Assembly: GCA_964632995.1 (NCBI GenBank)
Contig: CAZWDL010000020.1
Coordinates: 12,684 to 76,683, forward strand
DNA from: CAZWDL01 sp964632995
GTDB taxonomy: Bacteria; Bacteroidota; Bacteroidia; Chitinophagales; Saprospiraceae
Direction: 5' to 3'
Length of the DNA stretch: 64,000 nt
In this document: one piece after another, positions 52,137-60,500 of the stretch
How positions within the stretch are numbered: position 1 is the first letter of the stretch
Layout: each line of letters begins with the position of its first letter
The notes under the pieces: model-generated
The model's input: the letters and a program-made list of their open reading frames with translations, nothing else
What the model was told of the DNA's origin: nothing
Databases searched by the model: none
Program-made: the position numbers and the translations under genes

Positions 52137-55100
52137 TCACCTTCCCCCCAGCCGGATCATCTTCCGGGTATGGGCGCCCTCCCTTGTCTCCAGCGTATAG
52201 AACAGCACGCCGCTTACCGGCAGGTCTGCGCTGTGGACGGGCCATTCGTTGTATCCCGCCTGGCCGTCTATCCGCCGTTCGTAGAGCAGGCGGCCGTTCG
52301 TGTCCGTCACTTTCAGCAGGACCGGCTGGGCTTCCGGCAGAGCGAAGCGGATCAGCGTCTCCGTGCGGAAGGGGTTAGGCTGGTTGGGGTACAGCTCGAA
52401 GGCCTGTTCCGCCGGCGTTTCGAAGGCCAGCTCCACGTCCAGCAAGTCGCCGTTGCCATGGTAGGCCTCGGCCGGCGTAAAGCCAGAGTTGATTTGCAGG
52501 AAGTCGCGCAGGCGGCCGTCGGCGTGGGCGCGGAAAGTCAGCGTGAGCAGGCGTGCATCGATTGGCGCGTCGCCCATGCGGTTCCAGCTGGCGGTTAGGC
52601 GGCCGGCTTCCAGGAAGGCGTCACCCGTGTGGGCTTCCTGCAAGAGGCCGTGTTCTAGATGCAACAGAGACAGCGCGCTCGCATCGAAGTCGAGCGTAAA
52701 CTGAAAGCCTTCGATCGTTTGCAGGTCGCGGGCGCGCAGATCCACGCGGTACACTTCGCCGGCCTGCAGTTTTTGGTCGACGGTTGCGATCTCCCAGTTG
52801 GGGCGGTCGCGACGTTCTTCCACCGCATCGAGGTTGTTGGCGGCGGCGCTGGCGTTGACGTCGCCGACCTTGAGGGCAATGAAGTCGTAGAACAGCGGGT
52901 CGAGAGTGGAGAGGTTATTGATGTTGACCAGCTCGGGGAAGAAAGCGGCGAAGGGGTTCCCGGAGTTGGGGAAGTCATAGTCGGCGCGCACGAATCGCCA
53001 GCTGCTGTTGTTGGGAAAACCGGCCGCAGTGCCGAGAATGAGCTTGCGGGCCTGGATCAGGTCGAGTGTGGAAACGGAACCCGAGCGGTTAATGTCGGCC
53101 GCGATGAGTTTGTAGGGCGAGTCCAGTTTTTTTACGCCGAGGATGTGCTTGGTGATCAGCAGCAGGTCGAAGGTGGTTACGCCGTTAAGTGGACCGTCGT
53201 CTTTTTGAGGGACGATGCTGTAGTCATAGCCCTCAAAAATGCTGTTAAACCGGTAGTTGCCCGATTCGTCGGTCTCTATAGTCTGTGACGACTGCCCGCT
53301 GAGGCTGACGGTGACGCCGGCTACCGCGCTGTTCTGTTCTGTGGTGATCAGCCCGGCGATGCTGGCGCCGGGTGTATCGCCGCAGAGGTTGAAGCGATTG
53401 TCCTGTACGTACAGTTTGACGTAGCACTTGCTGTAGTTGGGCCCTCCGATGGTCCCGTTGGGCTGCACCGACTCGGGGTTGTACGCCGTATCCCAGGCGT
53501 AGACCTCTACGGGCAGGATATCGGGATCGCTGCAGGTAACGGTGATGGAGGTAAGGTCCACATTAGGCTCCTCCCCTGCCCGGTTGATGGAATAAGTGAA
53601 GCCGGAGCAGTCGAAGGTTTCGGAGGCGATGAAATCAGACACCCAGACGGTATTGGCGGCGCTGTCGATCTGCCCGTCGTCATCCGTATCCAGGGGCATG
53701 AGTTCCACGGCCAGGCGTTCGATGCAGATGGGCGCCGGCGGTTTGCAGTCGATCACTTCGAAGGGAATGCGTTCGGAGTTGATATTGCCGCAGTGATCGG
53801 TGATGGTCAGGTAGAAGGCGTGCCGGCCGATGGGAAAATCGCCGCTGATGCGCTGCTTAGGGTAGCGGCCTTTGAGGTAAAGCGTTACGTCCAGATTCTG
53901 GCGGTTGCCGTCGTCGTTTTCGTCGTATTCCAGGTCGTATTCCACGCCGCCGCGCTGGTTAATACAATTATCGACGATATCGAACAGCAGGTCGATTTCG
54001 GTCTCGCAGCCGTTGAGGGCGCAGAAGGTCCCCTGCCAGGGCGGCATGACGATATCGGGCGACGTATTGTCGTACACCTTGATCATCTGGGTGTACTCCC
54101 AGAAGCCGACTGAGGTTTCGGTGCGGAAGAAGCCGTCGCCTTCGTCGTTATTGCTGTCGATGTAGGTCGAATCGGGGCCGGGTGGGCGGCGCAAAACGTA
54201 GACGGCTTCGTCGCCGGGGACGCCGTCGCCGTCTTCGTCACGGCCGATGACCACCGGACTTTGACCGTCCTCGTACTCGCACCAGTTGATGACGCGGTAG
54301 CGGATAAACATTTTGAAGCAAGCCGCATCGTCGGTTTCGAAATAAGTCGTATCGCGGCTGACGGCCAGCACATCACAGGCCAGTTCATTCACTTCGATAG
54401 AATCGGTGAATATCTCGCCGCAGCTGAAGTTTTCGATGTCCTTGGGAAACTTGATTTCGTAATTATGCCGTTTGGTCAGGCTGATCGTCTGGGTACAAAC
54501 GGCGGATTCGTTACCGTAGCCGTCCACGGCCTGGAAGCGCCGGATGAGGGTGCCGGTCCCGCAGTTGTCGCGATTTAGTTCAGGCTCCAGTTCCCTGACA
54601 ACGGCGGTGCAGTTATCTTCAGCGCCGGCCTTACCGAAATAGGCTTGTAAATCGGTCGTATCCTGCTCGTTGATAAAAGTCAGGCTGTCGCAAACGATAG
54701 CCCGGTCTACAGGCGCTTTACAGATAGGCGCGATTTTATCTTCGATCAGTACTTCCTGCCAGCAGGTATTGGTCAGCCCCCCGTCGTCCGTAACGCGCAG
54801 TTCCAGTTTTACATAAGTGCCCACTTCACAGCAGATGAACTCCAGTTTGTTGCGCCAGGGCGTATAGTAAAGGCCGGTGGCCGGGTCGAGGGTAAGCATG
54901 GTATCGATCTCGCTGCGGTAGGCTTCCAGGCATTCCGCCGACACGATGCGTCGGATGTGCAGCTCCGGATCCGCATCGCAATTGTCCCAGCTGCCCTCAT
55001 CGACATCGGCAGCTGTGATGCTGCCGATACCGGCGCCTCCCACAGAAACGGTTAATGAATCGTCACAAACGGCGATGGGATTCACTTCGTCCACGACCAG

Positions 55101-56828
55101 AAAATCGCAGTCGCGCACACGCTGGTTACCGCATTCGTCGCGCACCGTGTACCGGAAAGCATGAACGCCGGGAGGCACGCCACTGATATAATAATCTGTG
55201 CTGCCGTGGGGTAGCGAGATCATCAGTTCCGTACCGTTGAGAAGCACCTCAATATCAATCTGCAGCGAATCCGAGCAATTATCCCGGATATTTTGCGGAA
55301 GCGGCACTTCAAAAGCGGCGAAGCAGGAGAAGGGGCCGGTGGAGAAGGTGAGCAGCTCATCGGAAGCGCGGGCAGGAGCCGGGCAATCAAAGGAAGGTTC
55401 GACAAAATCGCCGACGATAATGCGCTGGGTAAAGAAAATTTCGCTCTCGTTGTCACACCAGTTGACGATTTTCCAAAGACGGCGGATAAGGCGGGTATCC
55501 GCGCACTGTTTTTGCACCGACTCATCGCTGTACGAAGCGCCGATGCCGCAGGTAACGGTATCCAGGAAAATGGGACCGAAGGCAGATAGTATAAAGGGCC
55601 GGCCGCTAACCATGGGATGAGGGTGGCCTTTATCGTCCAGCATCACCCCTTCATCACAGCCGATATAGGCGTTCTGTGGAGGAAGCACGACATCGGAAAA
55701 GCCGGGCTGGCGAAAGCGGACCTCCTGGGTGCAAGCGGCCTCATTGGCTTTTTTGTCACGAAAGGTGAACCTTCTTTCCAGAATCCGGTCCTCGCAGTCG
55801 GCGACAGCTCGCAATTCGTCCCGGATATCGATGAGCTGCGGCAGACCGCAGTTGTCCGTGGCCGTAGCGGCGCCCAGATAAGCCGTACTCTTCGGATTGT
55901 TAAGCACGGAATCTGCGTTTTCACAAAAAAGCGGCAGCAATATGGGGCGTTCGCTTACCGGCAGCCCTTCGATCCTGGCTCCGCCGCTGTTATATACTGC
56001 CCAGAGGTAATTGCCGCTGACACCGGCCGCCTCGCTGCTGGTGAATAACACATAGTTGCGCCCCGGTAAGAGTTCGATCGACAACCGATAGGGCTCCCCG
56101 GAAAGGAAATAGCCCTTTCCGTCGCTGATGAGCCGGGCAGGCAGCAATTGCCGCTTACAGGGCTCCGCCGGGTTGAACTCCTCCTGGTAGATGCCGGCAA
56201 GCGGCGTCCCAAACTCAGCGCTCAGTTCAAAGGTATAAACCGCCTTTTCCGTTACCGAAAAAGAAAATAAATCGTAGCGGTGATCGCCCGCCGCGATCGT
56301 CCGGTCCGGATAACAGGACAGGTTGCCCGGATCGAATTTTTGATCGGCGGCGTCGAGCAAGCCTGCTATGCGCTGTAAGGGACGGTTCCGGTAGGCCTGA
56401 TCGCGGTCATCAGGACAATCGAGGACCGGCGGCGTTTTGTCTTCCGCCCGCAGGTATCCCCAGCAAGTGCTGAAGTCCTGCCCGTCACAACTGACCCCGG
56501 GCTTCAGGCGCACCTCGTACTGAAAAATTCCGTAGCCGTCCAGTTGGGGGCCGTTACCGGGAATATCGTCGCTGATATAAATATCGAAATCGGATGGCGT
56601 CAGGCAGCCCATCTCCCCTTCCAGTACCATATCTGCTGTAATCAGCGCCCGGCACTCTTCATTCAATGTAATGTTGATCGTGTCGTTACAGCCCAGATTG
56701 CTTATAAAAGCTTCCGGGAGAGGCGCTGCTGTCTCGTCCGCAGACCAGATACCCGAGGCCCCTCCCCAGGAAGCCGCGAGCAGGGTGATCCACAGTGTCC
56801 AGGCTTGAAATGGTATAGCTTTCTTCAT
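52137..56828 (-). CDS. Giant secreted T9SS protein with dockerin-like and cohesin-like modules, 1563 aa
   Basis: A signal peptide (about 1-26) precedes a long array of HYR/Ig-like repeats (EDKTPPVLDCPDDRDQA, EVNPIAVCDDSLTVSVGGAG, and similar). Toward the C-terminus there are, in order: a carboxypeptidase-regulatory-like sandwich (SIAGLITTEQNSAVAGVTVS), a dockerin-like pair (GVTTFDLLLITKHILG and ADINRSGSVSTLDLIQARKL), a cohesin-like beta sandwich (TIEGFQFTLDFDASALSLLH), and a T9SS type A sorting domain (FELYPNQPNPFRTETLIRFA to KMIRLGGR). It should be exported by T9SS and sit on the cell surface. It is paralogous to the next gene. Confidence 0.88.
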   Translation of the reverse strand: MKKAIPFQAWTLWITLLAASWGGASGIWSADETAAPLPEAFISNLGCNDTINITLNEECRALITADMVLEGEMGCLTPSDFDIYISDDIPGNGPQLDGYGIFQYEVRLKPGVSCDGQDFSTCWGYLRAEDKTPPVLDCPDDRDQAYRNRPLQRIAGLLDAADQKFDPGNLSCYPDRTIAAGDHRYDLFSFSVTEKAVYTFELSAEFGTPLAGIYQEEFNPAEPCKRQLLPARLISDGKGYFLSGEPYRLSIELLPGRNYVLFTSSEAAGVSGNYLWAVYNSGGARIEGLPVSERPILLPLFCENADSVLNNPKSTAYLGAATATDNCGLPQLIDIRDELRAVADCEDRILERRFTFRDKKANEAACTQEVRFRQPGFSDVVLPPQNAYIGCDEGVMLDDKGHPHPMVSGRPFILSAFGPIFLDTVTCGIGASYSDESVQKQCADTRLIRRLWKIVNWCDNESEIFFTQRIIVGDFVEPSFDCPAPARASDELLTFSTGPFSCFAAFEVPLPQNIRDNCSDSLQIDIEVLLNGTELMISLPHGSTDYYISGVPPGVHAFRYTVRDECGNQRVRDCDFLVVDEVNPIAVCDDSLTVSVGGAGIGSITAADVDEGSWDNCDADPELHIRRIVSAECLEAYRSEIDTMLTLDPATGLYYTPWRNKLEFICCEVGTYVKLELRVTDDGGLTNTCWQEVLIEDKIAPICKAPVDRAIVCDSLTFINEQDTTDLQAYFGKAGAEDNCTAVVRELEPELNRDNCGTGTLIRRFQAVDGYGNESAVCTQTISLTKRHNYEIKFPKDIENFSCGEIFTDSIEVNELACDVLAVSRDTTYFETDDAACFKMFIRYRVINWCEYEDGQSPVVIGRDEDGDGVPGDEAVYVLRRPPGPDSTYIDSNNDEGDGFFRTETSVGFWEYTQMIKVYDNTSPDIVMPPWQGTFCALNGCETEIDLLFDIVDNCINQRGGVEYDLEYDENDDGNRQNLDVTLYLKGRYPKQRISGDFPIGRHAFYLTITDHCGNINSERIPFEVIDCKPPAPICIERLAVELMPLDTDDDGQIDSAANTVWVSDFIASETFDCSGFTYSINRAGEEPNVDLTSITVTCSDPDILPVEVYAWDTAYNPESVQPNGTIGGPNYSKCYVKLYVQDNRFNLCGDTPGASIAGLITTEQNSAVAGVTVSLSGQSSQTIETDESGNYRFNSIFEGYDYSIVPQKDDGPLNGVTTFDLLLITKHILGVKKLDSPYKLIAADINRSGSVSTLDLIQARKLILGTAAGFPNNSSWRFVRADYDFPNSGNPFAAFFPELVNINNLSTLDPLFYDFIALKVGDVNASAAANNLDAVEERRDRPNWEIATVDQKLQAGEVYRVDLRARDLQTIEGFQFTLDFDASALSLLHLEHGLLQEAHTGDAFLEAGRLTASWNRMGDAPIDARLLTLTFRAHADGRLRDFLQINSGFTPAEAYHGNGDLLDVELAFETPAEQAFELYPNQPNPFRTETLIRFALPEAQPVLLKVTDTNGRLLYERRIDGQAGYNEWPVHSADLPVSGVLFYTLETREGAHTRKMIRLGGR

Positions 56829-57568
56829 AATTCCTTTGTTAGCAATAGTTTTGGGATAAACGCCTGCTGTCCGGTCTTCGACAGAAAGGCGCCCACATGA
56901 TGAACAGACTCACCGTTGGGAGAATGCCTGACAAGGTAACTATGAAATCGCCTGGAAACAGTCGCAGGAAGGTAGGGGGGGGATGGCCCTTACAGACTGA
57001 CGGCTTGTGGCGGTCTTTATACTGTGAAACACAGCAAAACCACCGCTACAGTTGTGGAAAGGCCAGGTCGCGGCCAATTCATGAGTTACGATTTGTCAGT
57101 TAGTCCGGCGCTTTGCTTTTAAGCGACAGGCAATCAATAACTGTCCGTTATCTAAACACGACACTTATTAATCGCTCGTCGTTAAGACGCCGTCCATAGC
57201 GCTCCGCACTCGGCGAAGTGGTATTAATTCTAATCTTGTGGCTAGAACGCGAAGTAGATGCCCTGATCTTGCTCTTTCTGGTCTTGCGTGTCGGTTTAAA
57301 AGCCGGTAGCTCTTCAAGTAATAAACATTCCGGCTTCGGCCCGCCCATGCTGCTTTGCAGCCTGGCCGGATGAACATTCCGACTTTAAATTAGGATCGTC
57401 TTAGCAATTTCATGGGACCTGGGGATAGTTTTGTAAGAGGGTTTCTTTATTTCCTCCGGCAAATAAGGACCATTGAAATAGTATACACTTCCCTTCAAAG
57501 TTAAATATAACTTTTCAATTTATAAAAAAATGGCCGATCTAAATATGTTAACGTTGGATGTATTGCCC
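56829..57568. other. 740-bp intergenic region between the two giant genes
   Basis: I see no convincing gene here. Short open frames (for example 57148-57377 on the minus strand) lack family features. An AAACATTCCGGCTTCGGC / GGAATGTTCATCCGGCC motif near 57320-57380 may be part of a repeat. The two giant genes are probably transcribed separately. Confidence 0.5.
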
Positions 57569-60500
57569 TTAATCCTGAATGAGCATGGAGCGGGTCAATT
57601 GCTGCTTACCGACCTCCAGGGTGTAGAATACCATTCCGGCGCCGGGGATATCGCTTCGGTTGACTACCAACTCGTGATAGCCGGCCGGGTATGCTCCCCT
57701 GATCACCTTCAGCAAGCGCCCGCCGGCGTCGTGAAAGAGGAGGCGGGCATCTGTATATTCCGGAAGCTCAAAACCGATGCGGGTGATTTCGCGGAAGGGG
57801 TTCGGCGCATTCTGATGGAGTACCGGTGCGGCGACCCGGTTCCGGCCCGGGTAGTTAAAGTCGAGCACAAGCTTTAGTGCCTCGCCTTCCGGCCTGTAGG
57901 CTTCGGCGGTTGTCGGGCGGGCTGAGAGACGGAGCGCCTCACTCAGGCGAAGCGTCCTTTTTGCGCGGAGGCGCAGCGTAAAGAGCCTTTGGGCGCCGGA
58001 AACCTCCGTATCATTCCAGCTGGTAGTCAGTAATCCCCTTTCGGGAAAAAGGCCAAAGTTATGCCCACTGGCCAATCCTTCCTGCACGTCAAGGATTTCT
58101 ACCGCCGGATCGAGGTGCAGGGAAAACTGGTATCCCTGAATACCGCTCATTTCTGCTGCCGTAAAAGGGATGTCGAGCGGGTCTCCCGGCGATAGGGTCT
58201 GGTCTTCCAGCACGATACGGAAAGTACCGGCCGTACCGCGCTCTTCCACCGGCGTAAAGTTATTGGGGCGGGCGCTCAGGTTCACGTCGCCCACCTTAAT
58301 ACCGATGAAGTCGCCATTTGTGATTTCTCCGGTTAGATTGTTGACATTCAGCAATTCGGGGAAGGCGGTGCTGAAGGGATTGGCCGGATTGGGGAAATTG
58401 TAAGCAAGCGGCACAAAGCGCCAGCTGGTATTGCCCGGTAAGTCGGTATTGACATTCAGAATGAGCTTGCGAAGCAGGATCAGATCCAGCGTGGTGACAC
58501 TTCCCGATTTATTGGCGTCGGCGGCGATGAGCTTATAGGGGCTGTCAAGCGGCCGCACCCCCAGAATATGCTTGGAAATCAGGACCAGGTCGAAGGTGGA
58601 AACCCCGTTGAGGTAATCCCCGTCGCGCTCCGGCAACACGGTAAAGTCGTAGCCCTCCTGAAGTGGTTCGAAGCCGTACAGGCCGTCTCCGGCCGTCGTA
58701 GTGACGGCAGAGCGCTGCCCGCTGAGGCTGACCTGTACCTGAGCAACCGGTTCGTCCTGCTCCGTGATGATCAGACCGCTAATCCCGCCGCTGCCCGAAG
58801 GTTCGCACAGCTCGTTGAGATCCTCAACCACGATAAAGGTTTCGCACAGATCGCGGTTGCCGGCCTCATCCCAGGCATACACTTCTATCGGCAGGGTTTC
58901 GAAGAGCGGATCCTCACAGGTCAGCGTGAGGCTGGTTTTTGCCCGGTCCGGCATCTCGCCGGGCATATTGATGGAGTAGGTCACTTCGCCGGAGCAGTCG
59001 GTCGACATGCTGGCCACCAGGTCCGTTGCCCATACCGTATTCTGGCCGCCGTCGATAATGCCGTCATCATTGGTATCAACCGCCATGAGCTCCACAGCGA
59101 CGCCATTGATACAAATAGGAGCCGGCGCTTTACAGTCGATAACGCTGATATCTACCCGCTCGCTGGAAATATTCCCGCAGCCGTCGGCAAAGCGCAGGAT
59201 ATAGCGGTGCTCGCCAATGGGAAGTTTGCCGCTGAGCAGCCAGCTGTCCTCCACCTGGATCACCTGATAAAGACCTTCTTCCGGGCCGATCGCCTGGTTG
59301 GGATTCTGGTCGAGCAGCAGCCGTACCTCCCGCAACTCGAGGTCCTCAGGAGTACAGCCGTCCGTTACGTTGAAGGTCAGCTCGGTTTGTCCGTCGCAGC
59401 TGGTGGCGGGGCTGCCGTAGGCGCAAAACTCCAGCTGATCCGAGGTCAGCGCAATTTCGGGAGCGACGTTATCGTATATTTTATTGATTTGCGTGTATTG
59501 GTAGTACCCCGGCGTCCAGCACTGTTCCTCAACAGGTTGTTCCTCGCAAATACCGTCAACGCTGCGCCGGCACAATTCGGCGTAAGCGCCGTTGGATTGC
59601 CGTTTCCAGATGCGATAGCCTACCAGCGCAGGGCGGTCACTGCACTGAGCGCGCACCAGGACGCGCTCGGGTAAGGCCTCCTGCCGGCCGCTGGCGTCGG
59701 CGGCGAATAACTTGACGATGAAAGGTTCCGTTTCGCCCGGCAGGTAGCGCTGTACAAAGACGGGATCCAGCTCCGCTTCCAGCCAGGTACGTTCTTCCAG
59801 GTTTTTATCCTGATCCAGATCCCTGGAAATGATAGTCGGTTTGACCGATTCGCCATCGTACTCGCACCAGTTGACGATGTCGTAAGTGATAAACTGTTTA
59901 AAGCACTCATCGCCCGACGCTTCGAATCGCGTCGTGTCGCGGTTAAGGGCGAGCAAGTCGCAGGCCTGACTTCCGTAGAGCAGGGTATCGACGGGCGCTA
60001 CGCCGCATTCGGCGCTGTTTTTGTCACCGGGAAAGGTGATTGTGTAACGGTTGACCTCTTCCACCGTGATGGTCTGCACACAGGTGGCCGTTCCGCCGCT
60101 GGCATCGGTAGCGGTAAAGATGCGTTCGATGACGCCCGTACCGCAACTGGCCGGTGACCAGACGAGGTTTTCCTCCAGCGTGGCGCCGCAGTTATCCCTC
60201 AAGTCGACCACCTCTTCCGCTGTTCCGAAACGCGCTGCTACCTGGGCAGGCGCGCTAGGGTCGAAATCGAGCTCGGTGCACAAGATGGATGCATCCCCCA
60301 CCGAGCAGCTGGGCGGCAGTTTGTCTTCTACCGTCAGCTGGAGCCAGCAGATATTGGTATTTCCTGAGACATCGGTGGCCCGAAGTTCAATGCGGGCCTT
60401 ACCGGCGGGGCTGCTGCTGATATCACAGCAAGTAAAAAAGACGGCGTCGGCCCACCAGCTGTAGAAAGTTCCTTGTTCGTTGACGATCAGCGTGTCGCTG

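Noticed and set aside
57148..57377. Short minus-strand frames between the giant genes
   Set aside because: Low complexity Arg/Ser-rich translations in two frames with no recognisable domain.
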